64,000 bases of DNA from assembly GCA_013076295.1 (NCBI GenBank), contig RQOL01000882.1, positions 1,488,001 to 1,552,000 on the forward strand, in the 5' to 3' direction. This document shows, piece after piece, positions 1 through 11,787 of this stretch. How positions within the stretch are numbered: position 1 is the stretch's first letter; each line of letters opens with the position of its first letter. Under the pieces are notes generated by a model. The model did not search any database. It saw only the letters and a program-made list of their open reading frames with translations, and was not told the origin of the DNA. This stretch comes from Sanderia malayensis (lineage: Eukaryota; Cnidaria; Scyphozoa; Semaeostomeae; Pelagiidae). The translations under genes and the position numbers were made by a program.

Positions 1-1358
1 TTCAACTGCGACAAACGTGACGTAATAACCAGGACCCATTTCAAGTTTTTGTATTGAAGTGTATTGTAGCTTTTTGCTTCACTCCGTCTAGCTCAATAAA
101 TAACTAATTAATTAAAAATCGCATCCCAAGGCATAAATATTAAAGTGTTTTCACAAATTTTAAAATTTTTTTCATAATTTTAGAAAGCGATTTGGGGGGA
201 GTAATTGGGGTCTGAATTGGGGCAGTTTTGGTCGTGACGTCAAACTGCGGGAGGGCGATCAGCCGCGGCGGAGAGCGGAAGCAAACAACGGGGATTATCA
301 GTGTCGAGATGAAATATACTTTTGCATTTGACTTGACTGAGTCGCATATGATGTATGTGTGAGAGAATGCAGAGATGTTTTCAGAATCTACATGGACTAT
401 TTACGCTCAGAGTTGGCTTTTTAAGATATATCTGATGCTGCTAAGTTGTTGTCAGTCCAGTCTTATCAAAACGAATTACTTTTACATCACTTCTGGCTGG
501 AACGCCAAGTTACTTCAATGTTTTCATCGGGGTAGAAATTGGAGAAATAAAATAGAACTAATCGCAATATTCTGCATAGCAATTTATTATCATAGTCAGA
601 TGTGTTACAAGTTTTCTGTTGAAACACGATGGTTCCAAAATTCCAAATGGACAACAAATGAAACTGGTGGTTCCGTAGCTTTATGTTTTTAATTTCTGTC
701 TGACCTATGTGTATTGTGAGCAAAACGCACGCCTTCAGCTCTCCTTATCTGTTTCCTTTCAAATTTGTTTTGAAAACGGCTGCTTGAAAATACCATTTAT
801 TAATTAACTTAACTGCTGTAACAGTTTACTTTGCCTGGTCCTCTAACAACAACCTCGGCCATCGTGTTTGTTACTAGTTTTATTTACACAGCTCCGCCAT
901 CCATGATTTCTGACAAACTTCCTTTGTGAATGCTTCCAGCTGCTTGGAAATCAGACCGCGCGGAATAAAATGTCTTTTGACTAACCGCGCGGTTTGTAGT
1001 ACCCTTTTTCAAAGCGCCGCTATAGCGTTACCGTAAATTCAATTTTTTTGGTTAATAGCTGAAACGACGCGCGGAAAGTTATAGTTTTGATTCCTGGGAA
1101 GCGATTTTTTAATAAGGGCCGGGGTTACGCACAGTGCAGATTTGAAAACTTTTCCCTATACTCTCCCATTATAAAGGTCGATTTGTGTCCTGGTTATGAT
1201 GTCATACCATGTCGCAGTCAGTGCCCCATTTCAAAGCCAAATTTAGTATACTTATCGTGATCGAATAAAAACAAAACAGGCACCAAAGTAATCAGTAAAG
1301 ATTGAAATTTCATTTTATGAAAAAAAACGGGAAAGTGATTTTTGATTGCAGTAGGCCT
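1..1358 (-). mobile_element. TTAA-type non-autonomous DNA element, copy B (cut by window edge)
   Basis: This stretch is an inverted, diverged copy of the element at 40684-45555. Its right end reads ATTGCAGTAGGCCT followed by TTAA at 1359-1362, matching the inverted terminus AGGCCTACTGCAAT next to TTAA at 40680-40683. The other end lies beyond the window start; by comparison with copy A (about 1.76 kb without its Harbinger insertion) roughly 400 bp are missing. A TTAA target with AGG.. termini is typical of piggyBac or Kolobok superfamilies, but no transposase is visible. An open frame of 105 codons (375-692) has a counterpart on the opposite strand in copy A; I do not call it a gene. The element sits directly against the truncated BEL/Pao gag and probably inserted into that retrotransposon. 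Confidence 0.7.
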
Positions 1359-1387
1359 TTAAGGCAAGTCGTTCTTATGGAGCTAAG

Positions 1388-2506
1388 TTGCAAGTCGCAT
1401 TGAATAAAGCTATAAATCTGGAGAACAAATTTGCTGATCAACACGGAAGTGATGTCGGAAAGTCAACAGAAAAAAATAATTCCCCAGGTTTTTTGTTTTC
1501 TAACTTTCCTGGCTCAAATTGGCAAAGTGAAGGGGAACAAAATGAAAGGCTTCAAAATAGTATGACACCAGAGCCTGTAAGGATGTTTGAACCTGAATCG
1601 AACCCTGGAATTTCAGATATGGGACACTTTTCAGGACAGTTAAATGCAAATGCTCAGTCTTTTCGTGGTTATAACCCCTTTGGAGGGGGAATGGGTTGGA
1701 ATTATGGAAACGGTGGATATAATCCTCTTGGAAATCAAAACATAAAATTGCCCAAGTTACAACTGAAATATTTTAGTGGGGATCCCATGAAATGGCTGGA
1801 GTTCTGGGAGAGCTTTGAGAGAAATGTGCACTGCAATAATGCCTATTCAGACGTACATAAAATGTCCTACTTGAAAGCATGTCTTGATGGTGCTGCAAGC
1901 ACAACGATTGCCAATTTAAGCATAATTGGAGAGAATTATAAACCTGCAGTGGATGTATTGAAAGCTAAATATGGACAAACGAGTATTCTAAAAGGCGCGC
2001 ACATGGCAGCATTAAAGAGAATACAAGGAGTAACTAATTCAAGAGAGTTAAACAAATTGAGAAAGCTGTATGATGATATAGATTCACATTACAAGGCGTT
2101 ATTGGTACTTGGAGTACAAGGAGAGCACTATTCAGTAGCTACAAAGCCAGATTTGATGCGCAAGATCCCATGGGACATAGTTATAAATATAAGACGAAGC
2201 AAAGAAATAAACCATGAGTGGACAATTGCAGAATTTTTAGAGCAGCTGTGGAAGGAGTTAGTTATAAGAAGTGCAAATGAAGTTAATGATCAGTCAGCTT
2301 TTGAAAGGAAAAGAGAAGGAAAGTTGCTGTCAGTCAATAGTACATCATGTGTATATTGTCTAGGAGAGCATCAAAGCAAGGACTGTACTCAGATTGTAGA
2401 TGTGAACAAGAGAAAGGCAACATTAAGAAAGTACAAACGTTGTTTCAAGTGTCTGAGAAAGGGTCATGTTGTGAAGAATTGTAGAGATAGAGGGCAATGT
2501 GACTAA
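1388..2506 (+). pseudogene. BEL/Pao retrotransposon gag region
   Basis: The frame encodes a Gag of the BEL/Pao type. A Gly/Asn-rich N-terminal part precedes a DUF1759-like segment starting near LPKLQLKYFSGDPMKWLEFW (about residues 119-138), followed near the C-terminus by CCHC-type zinc knuckles (CVYCLGEHQSKDC and CFKCLRKGHVVKNC). An in-frame TAA at 2504-2506 falls just before what should be a further knuckle (CKKSGHHVSTC). The same frame continues into the protease, so a single stop separates Gag from Pol. The 5' end of the element, including its 5' LTR, is not in the window because a TTAA-type element abuts it. Later lesions show that this copy is dead. Confidence 0.85.
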
Positions 2507-5500
2507 TGTAAGAAATCTGGCCACCATGTATCAACTTGCAATCCAAAAGAGACAACAGTGACAACAGCCAGAAATCTCCATGACACCGAAAAGGGAGCCA
2601 TTGCATTCCAAACAGTTCAAGCAAGGATAAGCGTACCTGGTAAACCATCTGTACCATGCAGAATGCTTTTAGATACAGGAAGTGACAGAACCTACATGTT
2701 GCAGAAAGTAGCAAACCAATTGCAAGCAAGACCCGTCCGATATGAAACCAAGATTCTTGACACAGTGCATGGTACTAAAACTCACAAATGTGCAATCTAC
2801 GACTTGGAAGTTAGAGACATGGAGGGAAAGATCCAATTTACCACTGAAGCAGGAACAGTAAGCAAGCTAACCAGTGTTAGAAATGTAAGACCAGAAATAA
2901 TTCAGCAGAATTATGACTACCTGAAAGATCTAAAGTTTTCAGATGTTTCGCAAAATGATGAGCTAGAAGTACATGTTATTATTGGCCTAGAAGATTTAGT
3001 GAAGGTAAAAACCGGTCGCATCATACGAGGGGAGGCCAATCAGCCGGTTGCTGAGGAGACAAAGCTAAGATGGATGCTCTTTGGACCAGCCTACAGTGGA
3101 GTTAATGATTGCCGGAATAGCAGCAGCGTAATGTTTTGCATGGAGAGCAGATCACAGATGTCTTCAGAGATAGAGAAGTTATGGGACCTGGAGGCTGTCG
3201 GAATACGCGAAGATGACGAAGCTCACCTCGTTCAAAGATACAGTTGCGTTCAATGGAATAAGATATGTAGTAGAGTTACCTTAGAAATCAGAATTGCTGA
3301 AGAATTCACTTCAAGACAACAAGAAGCTGTGTGTGAAACGTCTGAAAGGACAGTTAAGAAGATTGTCAACAATACCAGAGCAGCTAGAAGCATATGATAA
3401 TATTATAAAGGAGCAGATAGAGTCAGGAATCGTGGAATCAGTACCAGAGGAAGCTCCAAAGGGAACACCACATTATGTACCACACCACGCTGTGATAAGG
3501 CAAGAGGCAGAATCAACAAAAGTAAGAATTGTATTTGATGCGTTAGCGAAAGAACGTTTTTGTTGTTTGATGTATTGTTGCGGTATAGAATGTATCCAGT
3601 TGTTGTGGTAGGCGATGTACAGAAGGCTTTCCACCAAATTGAGGTAGAAGAAAGTGACAGAGATGGTTTGAGGTTCTTATGGGTAAAGGACATAAATGAT
3701 CAGAGTTCAGAAGTAACAGAGCTAAGGTTTACAAGAGTCATATTCGGAGCAGGCCCGAGTCCTTTCTTGCTAAATGCTACATTGCAAAAACATGTTGGCA
3801 ATTATGAAAATGAAGATCCAGAGTTTGTCAGAAATATCATTAGAAGTCTGTTTGTAGATGACTATGTTGGGGGAGCCAGAAACTCAGAAGAAGCAATTGT
3901 TTTAAAGAGGAAGCTAATTGACATCATGAAACAAGGAGGATTTACAATGCATAAATGGAAGTCCAACAGTCCGGAATTGAAAGAAGTCGTGAAAGATGAG
4001 GGAGTCACAGTTGAATCGTTCGCAAAACAGAGTCTCAATCAGAAAGAAAGCCAGAGCAAAGTTCTAGGCATTAAGTGGGATACCGGAGATGACGTCATGA
4101 CCATTGAATTAGTGCAAATCGCTGAAGAAAAGGACACAGGTCTAACAAAGAGAGAAATATTGAGTCTTTTATCGAGAATTTATGACCCACTAGGAGTGGT
4201 AGGATCTTTAACTATTGTAGCACGAAAGATATTTCAAGACATATGCAAGGAAGGAACCAATTGGGACAGCACGATAAGTGGAAGTGAGCAAAAAAATGGG
4301 AGAAATTTGTTTCAAATGTGCTAAAGAATCCAGAGATAGCATTTCCAAGATGTATTGTGTTATCAGAAAGGCCGGAAGAGACGGCCACACGGCCACACGT
4401 TTGCAGACGCTAATGGAACGGCATATTGTGCAGCAGTATATTTGGTCTCAAAGTATCAGAATGTAGTGATGGCAAGGTTGCTTACAGCGAAAACGAGACT
4501 ACCTCCACTAAAAAAGGAAATGTCTATTCCACATTTAGAGTTAACCGCAGCAAGAGTTGCTTCAAGATTGATGACGAGAGTCAAAGTAGCATTGGAAGGG
4601 TTTGAGATCAAAGCTAGTTATATGTGGACAGACAGCTGTACTGTTTTGCATTGGATCCAAGGAAGAGGACAATACAAACTGACTGAAAGTATTGCCCCAC
4701 TGATCAAAATCCAGCTGACTTGGGAACGCGAGGCAAAACTTCAACACAATTAATGGAAAATGCGTTGTGGTGGGAAGGCCCAACTTGGCTTCTATCTGAA
4801 AATTGGCCAGTTCAGCCACATCTAACCAGAAATCAAGAAATAGCTGATAAAGAAGTTAGACCAGTGCTACAAGTCATTGAAACTAAGGAAAGCAATGGAC
4901 TGTCAGTATTACTGAGTCCAGAGAAGTTCAGTTCAAAGAACCAACTAATCAGAGTTACTGCATGGATTTACTGATTCGTTCCAAATTGCAGGAGTTAAGA
5001 CAGAAGGACAGAATTAAGACATCTTATCTGAACACTGCAGAGTTAAAGAGAACCGAAACTGCATGGATTAAAGAGGTTCAGTCAGAGTTAGAGACGCAGG
5101 GTAATTATCAACAGCTCACGCCACAGTTGAACATTGTAAAAGTAGATGAGATTCTAAGATGTGAAGGCAGACTGCAGTTTTCAAGGTTGTCGTATGACAC
5201 GCAGAGTCCGATATTGTTACCAAGAAGACACCGTTTTACAGAATTGGTTGTGCTTGAAGCACACACGAATGCATTTCATTGGGGAGTAAATGCAACATTA
5301 GCCGAATTTAGAAGGAAGTATTGGATACCGAAAGGTAGACAGGCAGTAAAGAAGATAGTTCACGATTGTAAGGCTTGTAAGAAGAGAAGTGTAAAGGCGT
5401 TGAAAGGAACTGTAACTGGTCCACTACCAGAAGTTAGAGTAAACCCAGCTCGACCGTTCGAGGCTATTGGCTGCGATTTTGCAGGACCATTGTCATTAAA

Positions 5501-6247
5501 AAATAACGATAAAGCTTACATCGCACTCTTCACTTGTGCAGTTACACGAGCAGTGCATTTAGAGCTTATTCCAGACATGACAGCAGTTGAATTCCAAGCT
5601 ACTCTTCAAAGATTCATCAGCCGGAGAGGAGCACCCGTGACTATCATTAGCGATAACGCCAAAACATTTCAAAGTACAGGCAAACAGTTGAAGAAGGTTT
5701 ATCAGAATGAGGAGTTGCAAGGATATTTAACGACCAAACGTATAGAATGGAAATTTAACGTGGCCAAAGCACCTTGGCAAGGAGGATATTTCGAGAGAAT
5801 GGTAGGGAATGGCAAGTCGACTTTGTTTAAAGTGTTGGGACGTTCAAAATTACTACCTTCAGAGAAGTCGAAACTCTTCTTATTCAAGTAGAAGGATTGA
5901 TAAATAATCGACCATTAACGTATCAGTCTGATGAGCTTGAGGACATACCTATTACGCCAAACCACATGATTTTTGGTTATGCCTTACCGACTATCGCAGG
6001 GGATCTCAGTGAGATTATTGAAGATGATGAAGACTATTTATTCACGGTCAATAGACGATTGAAGTACATTGCGACTATTAAGGCAAATATGTGGAGAAGA
6101 TGGACACGTGAATATATTCAAGGGTTGCAAGAGTACCAAAGACACAATTTAGAGAAAGGGAAAATACCTGAGATAGGAGAGATTGTGCTCATTGTTGACA
6201 GCCGTATTAAGCAAAGAAATTGGCGGATGGGAAAAGTAAACCTTTGA
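2507..6247 (+). pseudogene. BEL/Pao retrotransposon pol (protease, RT, RNase H, integrase), broken
   Basis: Domains occur in the expected BEL order. The aspartic protease has MLLDTGSDRTYM (about 2664-2700). The reverse transcriptase has DVQKAFHQIEVEE and the catalytic LFVDDYVGGARN (about 3849-3884). A Pao-type peptidase A17/RNase H stretch contains LSRIYDPLGVVGS. The integrase has an HHCC zinc finger (HTNAFHWG.. HDCKACKK), a core with IGCDFAGPL and ISDNAKTF, and a DUF5641-like tail with WRRWTREYIQGLQEYQ. Frameshifts near 3395, 3560, 4300, 4370, 4740 and 4965, a stop at 5889, and an apparent small deletion at about 3550 in RT break the frame. The element can no longer make an intact polyprotein. 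Confidence 0.88.
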
Positions 6248-6397
6248 AACCTTTGAAAGAGCCAGTTTCTACGTTAGAGAGTACAAGTGGTAGACAGAAG
6301 CCAATATCTACATTTGCAGGCGAAGAACTACGAAAACTGCAAGCGGAGATTTTAAATTAAGAAGATTAACTCCTTGATTTGAGGGGAGTATTGAAAA

Positions 6398-6602
6398 TGT
6401 TGGACAGTTTGTATGACTTTAATTTGATTGGGAGCCACGTGCGCCTTAAAAACGTTTTTGGGACAGTTGAGAGCACGTGTTTTTATGCTCGTTGTTAAAG
6501 TTTCGTTAATCAGTATAAAGTTTTGTTATTCCGAATAAACTAAATCAAAACTCAAGAATTCTCTGAAACTTATTCAATACTTCAAGGTTAGGGTTTCTAA
6601 CA
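6398..6602 (+). repeat. 3' LTR of the BEL/Pao element
   Basis: The segment begins TGTTGGA and ends TCTAACA, a near-perfect short inverted pair with the usual TG..CA ends. It follows a purine-rich run (GAGGGGAGT at 6381-6389) that fits a polypurine tract. AATAAA occurs at 6534-6539. Immediately outside, at 6603, gypsy RNase H sequence starts on the opposite strand, which fixes the element end and shows insertion into an older gypsy copy. The 5' LTR is not in the window, so the two LTRs cannot be compared. Confidence 0.7.
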
Positions 6603-6893
6603 CGATATTTCACTGTAAAGTTGTAATTTTGCAATCTGGGTTGCCAGCGTTCGATTCTAGGAAGAGTGATTGTAGATTGTTTCCAAGGCTTTATGATCAG
6701 TTATGATTTCGAAGAGAGGTGCACCATATAAAAATAAATGCAGTCTTTCAACTTCCCAAACGATTGCAAGGGCTTATCGTTCTGTTTGAGAATATCGCTG
6801 TTCTACGCTTGTTAGTGCTCTTGAAGCATATGCTACAATATTTCTCTGACTCTGGATACCCTGTAGCGTCTGAGTGATTGGTGAATTTAGCGC
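6603..6893 (-). pseudogene. Ty3/gypsy RNase H fragment
   Basis: Read on the minus strand, the stretch encodes the familiar gypsy RNase H segment: NIVAYASRALTSVEQRYSQT, then a stop, AIVWEVERLHLFLYG and IITDHKALETIY. A frameshift follows, then RIERWQPRLQNYNFTVKYR. The homology stops exactly at the BEL 3' LTR, so the rest of this gypsy copy was pushed out of the window by the BEL insertion. It probably belongs to the same element as the minus-strand gag-protease-RT pieces at 11788-16290, because strand and order agree. Confidence 0.8.
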
Positions 6894-6920
6894 ATTGATT
6901 ATCTTTTCATATATTCGAGA

Positions 6921-7735
6921 ATGGATTCTGCAAATGCAAATAAAGATATTTTTACCTGGACGGACAGTGAAGTTGAATTACTTTTGGAGTGCATCAAGTC
7001 GTTTGCCTCCAACTGTATGTTTGAGGGGAAAGATTGGGAAGGGATAAAATCCAAATATGAGAAAATCAGATCGATATTTGTAGAACAATACCCAAAACCT
7101 GACAGCAATACAAATAACAGGAAGACTACCCCAAATTTGCATCATGAGATTCTGTAACAAAAGAACGAATTTCAGGAAAAGTTAAGTCACTGAGATTAAA
7201 GTATAAAAAGGCAGTGGATCTTAACAATAGGAGTGGTGGAGGCAGGCTGGTTATGATTTTCTATGATCTATGCTGTGAAATCTGGGGAGGTGCTCCTGCT
7301 ACAAATAGCATTCAAGGGGCCATTGCTTCAAGCACATTCAGGGATGATGTGGAAAATGAGGAAAGTTTTCAGAGCAGTGACGAATCTCCAATAACTGAAG
7401 AGATCACATGTAACACAAGTGGTAGTACATGTGACAGTGCGGCTGAAGGCTGTGATCCTGAAATTTCTGTGACAAGAAGTTCAGAACCCCACATTCTTGT
7501 CCAAAACCAAACAGGTGAAAGAACAGACAGAATTGCATGCTTCTTACAGGATGAGCGGGAAAGGAGAATGACTCCAAAAATTTCATTTGAGAAGCAACAG
7601 CTGAAGTATATGAAGGAGGATATGGAATTTTAAAAAAAGAGTAGCAGAAAGGGGTCAGGAAACTGACAAAGAGCTCTTGAATGAGGCAAAAAAATGAGGT
7701 TGTCAATGGAAGGGATGACAAATGCCATGAGCAAT
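6921..7735 (+). pseudogene. Degenerate Harbinger MYB/SANT-like accessory gene
   Basis: The start (ATG 6921) encodes FTWTDSEVELLLECIKSF, a MYB/SANT-like trihelix segment. After a stop and frameshift, a second piece (7214-7633) encodes IWGGAPATNS and an acidic, Ser-rich linker; short frames further on contain a Met-rich helical stretch. The order matches the intact accessory protein at 44104-45243 (SFRWNNEKIQSLLTCMKNY .. IWGGSPSSEP .. coiled coil). In Harbinger elements this protein binds terminal repeats and brings the transposase into the nucleus. Here stops and frameshifts have inactivated it. It converges with the transposase remnant at 8600-8770, as in the intact element. Confidence 0.7.
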
Positions 7736-7739
7736 TGCT

Positions 7740-7974
7740 TCAACATGATGCAGCAGATGTTAAATACATACATACATACATATCTCTATAGCAATTGCGA
7801 TGTCTATGACCGCATCGAAGTGCTCGATGTACGAAGGTACAGAGCGATATAGAAACAAGAAAGGAGACTGGCTCTCTGTAACTCAAAGTTTCATGCTTAC
7901 GCAATCATGAGACAGACTATACTGAATTACATCCCGATTTACGAAAATTTATTTACAAGCCGTGATGGGTTAAA
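7740..7974. repeat. Short TACA microsatellite and unassigned sequence
   Basis: A run of about six TACA units lies near 7760-7783. The following 190 bases carry no recognisable coding signal and lead into the Penelope fragment. Confidence 0.5.
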
Positions 7975-8503
7975 ACAAAGGAGTTATTTTTAAATTAGAG
8001 TCAATTCGCGTTCTATTGTTCTTCAAATAAAATTTGTTCTCGTGTCGGCATTTGGAGATCAGTTCGGAGCGTTTGTTTAGAAGTGAGTCGTTGTCTGCGT
8101 TGATGATGTAAAGTTTTTCTGTCAGGCAAAGGTCACACCTTTTTGTGATGTTGCTGTAGGCGGTCGCTGAGGTGACGATTGTCCATTGTACTTTGTAGTC
8201 TTTGTTCTTGTCCTTGAGGTCCCAGATGTGTTTCGAAAGTTCGGTGCAGTTTGCGTATCTGCGGTTTCTGAAAGATTGTTTGTGCTGTGTGTACCGTTTC
8301 TTAAATGTTCCTTCCGTAAGTCCAATGTAGTTTTTACCCGTAGTGTCTTCATTGGTTGTGACTTGTGCGTTATAGATGATGCTGGATGTGAGGCAGTTGT
8401 TGTTGAGTGGGCATTCGTCTTTCTTATGGCAATTGCATGTATTGTTGCATGTATAGTAAGTTACAGCTGCACTGACAACATGGAGACCATCGTTAGTAAG
8501 CAT
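7975..8503 (-). pseudogene. Penelope-like element 3' end (GIY-YIG endonuclease domain)
   Basis: The minus-strand frame encodes the C-terminal part of a Penelope-like retroelement protein. It has a Cys-rich linker (CNNTCNCHKKDECPLNNNC), a GIY-YIG-type nuclease core (KNYIGLTEGTFKKRYTQHKQ, ELSKHIWDLKDKN) and the tail LLNKRSELISKCRHENK. In full elements a reverse transcriptase precedes this domain; none is present here, consistent with 5' truncation. The fragment lies inside the decayed Harbinger copy, between its two genes, and is therefore a later insertion. A duplicated short stretch (8430-8460 resembles 8545-8565) lies at its 5' edge. Confidence 0.82.
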
Positions 8504-8599
8504 AATAAGAGAGTCATCAACAACACCACCACCAGCCCTTCATCCAACAATACATGCAATTGCCATAACACTCATGCCACACATGCCTGCACATTAACA

Positions 8600-8770
8600 C
8601 TATGAAAACCCTTTTTGTTAATATAATCTGTAGGATTGTCTGGAGGCCTTTTTATCGGTATATGTGTGCCATCAACAGCACCAATACACTGGGAATCCAT
8701 GGGCTTCATAAAACTTAGAAACTAAATGTTGGACTTGTTGGAATATGATCTCATAGTTTCCCTGTGAAAG
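8600..8770 (-). pseudogene. Degenerate Harbinger transposase fragment
   Basis: On the minus strand the segment reads [15 protein letters not shown] followed by DYINKKG, the first catalytic-Asp block of PIF/Harbinger DDE transposases. It matches [20 protein letters not shown] in the intact copy at 42639-43954. The upstream part continues in shifted frames toward 8770. Only this piece of the transposase survives. With the MYB-like pseudogene at 6921 it defines an old Harbinger copy interrupted by a Penelope fragment. Confidence 0.72.
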
Positions 8771-8892
8771 TTCTGTTATTGTTATGCATATTTTATTGTT
8801 CTGTTATTACATTAGCTTCGAGTTTGTTCAAAATGTCGCGTGTTTTCTTATGTTATGCCTACAATATCTAATCTATATTAGATTCCTCCATC

Positions 8893-10410
8893 ATGGATAG
8901 CCAGAATAATTCAACAGGCTATGGGCCCAGGCAACAAGCTCATGGACGATTCGCAAGGCTTATTTTCGATGGAGATGAAATAAATTACGAACAGTGGGAG
9001 ATTAAGTTTTTAGGCTATATGAAGCTACGAGATTTAAAAGCAACAATCCTTGCCGATGGAGAAATAGATGCATCGAAGAACGAGGAAGCATTCGCTGAGT
9101 TGATACAATTTCTTGATGATAAAGGCCTGTCATTAATAATGCACGATGCTGTTGATAATGGACAAGAGGCACTCAAGATTTTAAGAACACACTATGCTGG
9201 TACTGGGAAACCGCGAATAATTTATCTCTACACAGAATTGATATCCCTTGTAAAATCACCTGAAGCATCTGTCACCGATTATGTGATAAGAGCCGAGAAA
9301 GCTTCCACAGCACTGAAGAATGCCGGAGAAACAGTGAACGATAGCCTGTTGATTGCCATGGTTCTCAAGGGGTTGCCAGGAAGCTTCAAACCTTTCGTTG
9401 TTGTTGTTACTCAAAGCGACAAGAAACAAACCTTTTCCGAATTCAAAGTCGCACTCAAAAGGTTCGAAGATACTGAAAGATCGAGGATAGCTGAGAGTAA
9501 TTCAATCATGAAACTTAAAAGTATCCATTCAGAGCGAAGTCAACAGCCCAAGAGGAAGGTAGGCCCAATTTGTTTCAAATGCAACCAACCAGGACACATA
9601 GCACGTAATTGTTCAATGGATGACAAAAGGAAAAATGCGATGTGGTGCAGTACATGCCGCTCTGGAACTCACAATGGCAGCTCATGTTGTAAACAAAAGG
9701 GTAAGAAAATAGACAAGGTAAACAAACTAGCAGAAGAGGAAGTTGAACACTCATTTGTATTCATAATGAAAGCAGGATCAAATGAAAGCAGTTCTGGTTA
9801 GCAGACTTCACTTCTAGTGGATTGTGGTGCTACAAATCATATAATTACAGACAATGCAAAGTTTACAAGATTTGATAGTACATTCAACCCTTCTAAACAT
9901 TACATTGAGTTAGCAAATGGAGCAAAGGCTACTAATGTTGCACTTATGAGGGGAGATGCTGATGTTATTATCCATGACATAGATGAAAACCCTAAGAAAG
10001 CAACTCTGACAGATGCATTGTATATTCCTTCTTATCCCCAAGATATCTTCTCAGTTCAAGCTGCAACTGAAAGGGGGACTTCCATAATATTTCAGCCAGA
10101 TCATGCTGAGTTAAAGTACAAGGATGGAACTGAGTTTAGCATAGAGAAGGATGGTAGATTATATTATCTGAAGGCATATGATGAGAAAAGTGAATCTGAT
10201 ACTGTAAATTACACGCAAGACATAAAAGAACGGCATGAAATACTAGGCCATTGTAACTATGATGACATTATTAAGCTAGAAAAAGTAGTAGATGGAATGA
10301 AAGTTACTGGCAAAGAAAGTGTTAAGTCAGGTGATTGTAATACATGCATATTGGGAAAACTTACTGATAACAGAAATAGGCAACCAGATAAAGAGCTAAA
10401 GCCCCACTAG
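8893..10410 (+). pseudogene. Ty1/Copia gag, protease and integrase N-terminus
   Basis: ATG 8893 opens a Copia Gag with a UBN2-like segment (YEQWEIKFLGYMKLRDL), a CCHC knuckle (CFKCNQPGHIARNC) and a basic C-terminus. An in-frame TAG at 9799-9801 is the only stop before the protease (LLVDCGATNHIITD). The frame then runs into the integrase zinc finger (HEILGHCNYDDI.. CNTCILGK). The frame breaks near 10395, where integrase continues in another frame. No LTR was identified upstream; the preceding 120 bases are AT-rich and unassigned. Confidence 0.85.
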
Positions 10411-11573
10411 AACTTGTTCACACAGACCATTCAGGGCCAATTGAGCCAATATCCCGTGATGGTTTTAAATATAGCATTGCACTCACTGATGACTTTTCAG
10501 GGGCAGTAGCAGTCTATTTTTTCAAGAACAAGAGTGACGCAGTAAAAGCTACTGAGAAGTTCATTGCAAACATAGCTCCCTATGGCACAGTCAAATGCAT
10601 AAGATCTGATGGAGGTGGTGAATTTATTTCAAAAGAATTTGAATCTCTTCTCACAAAAAATGGGATTCGACATGATAAATCTAGCCCTCACTCCCCGCAT
10701 CAGAATGGCACAGCCGAGAGACATTGGAGAACGCTTTTTGAAATGGGGAGATGCCTTCTGACACAGGAAAATGTCAGTAAAGAATTTTGGCCTTATGCAG
10801 TGATGGGAGCAGCTCATATACGCAACAGATGCTACAACAAACGTCTGCAGAAAACACCATACCAAGCAATGACAGGAAAGAAGCCTAACCTATCTAATAT
10901 GAGAACATTTGGATCTGAATGTTTTGCATACAAGCAGAAAAGAAGCAAATTGGATGACAGATGTGCAAAAGGAATTTTTCTTGGATATGATAAGAGCAGT
11001 CCGTCGTATCTTGTATTTATTCCTGATACAAACAAAGTTATGAAGTATAGAGTTGTGAAATTTCCAACCAAGAAAGCGATTGAGCAACAGACGCAAACAG
11101 AAAAAGTATTTTCTGATTTTGAGGAATCCATACTCTGTCAACGCCAAGTAATTAAAGACCCCAATCCTGGTACTGCTAGAGCTACTAACGTCGATGAATC
11201 TCAAGGGGTATTTAATGAAGAGACAGAAAGATCAACAAATGAGACAAGCACAGAGTCTATTGATAGTCAAGTGCCACCTCGAAATAAGTACCCGAAAAGG
11301 GAGAGGAGACCACCAATTCGCCTAGGTGATTATGTCAATGGGAAAGAAATTGAAAGCAATCAAGTGATGAATACAATTGACTATTGTTATAGAGTCTCAG
11401 CTTTCCCACAGAAGTACCAAGAAGCTATGCAATCGCCAGATTCTGACAATTGGAAAGTGGCAATGAATGATGAAATGAATTCTCTTCTGGCAAATGGCAC
11501 TTTTTGTTTAACAACATTGCCACAAGGTATCATTCGGCGCCAAAAGCAAACGAAAATGAAGCTGTTACACTGA
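10401..11573 (+). pseudogene. Ty1/Copia integrase core and start of reverse transcriptase, truncated
   Basis: The open frame begins inside the integrase (ELVHTDHSGPIEP) and shows the D,D,E core: the catalytic Asp in HTDHSG, RSDGGGEF, and the Glu in HQNGTAERHWRTL. It continues through the GKKPNLSNMRTFGSECFAY and GIFLGYD blocks to the first RT block (DNWKVAMNDEMNSLLANGTF). Homology ends near 11526 and the frame closes at 11573, so almost all of RT and all of RNase H are missing. The truncation joins a hAT-like MITE. Not functional. Confidence 0.85.
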
Positions 11574-11574
11574 G

Positions 11575-11787
11575 AAGAGGTTCCGTTTTCACTTGACTCC
11601 GTTTTCATGCGTTCACACGAGTCCCAACTGAAAACGGTGTCGAATGAAAACGGTGCAATCCACTTCTAGAGCGCCTTCATTTGAAAACGCAAAGGCGCAT
11701 CGGAATGCACCGTTTTCAATCACTTCCGTGTGAACGCAGTATAGTAAACAGATCGAAATGAAAGCGGTGTCATGTGAACGAGGGCCC
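11575..11787. mobile_element. hAT-like MITE fragment
   Basis: The stretch repeats GAAAACGGTG-type and GTGTGAACGC-type motifs in both orientations. It ends in CATGTGAACGAGGGCC, which resembles termini of non-autonomous hAT elements. The left end is less clear and I see no clean target duplication. It separates the Copia truncation from the gypsy protease/RT segment. Confidence 0.4.

Noticed and set aside
375..692. 105-codon frame in the TTAA element.
   Set aside because: Shared with copy A but without recognisable domain or start context; more likely conserved element sequence than a gene, so kept only as a finding to test.
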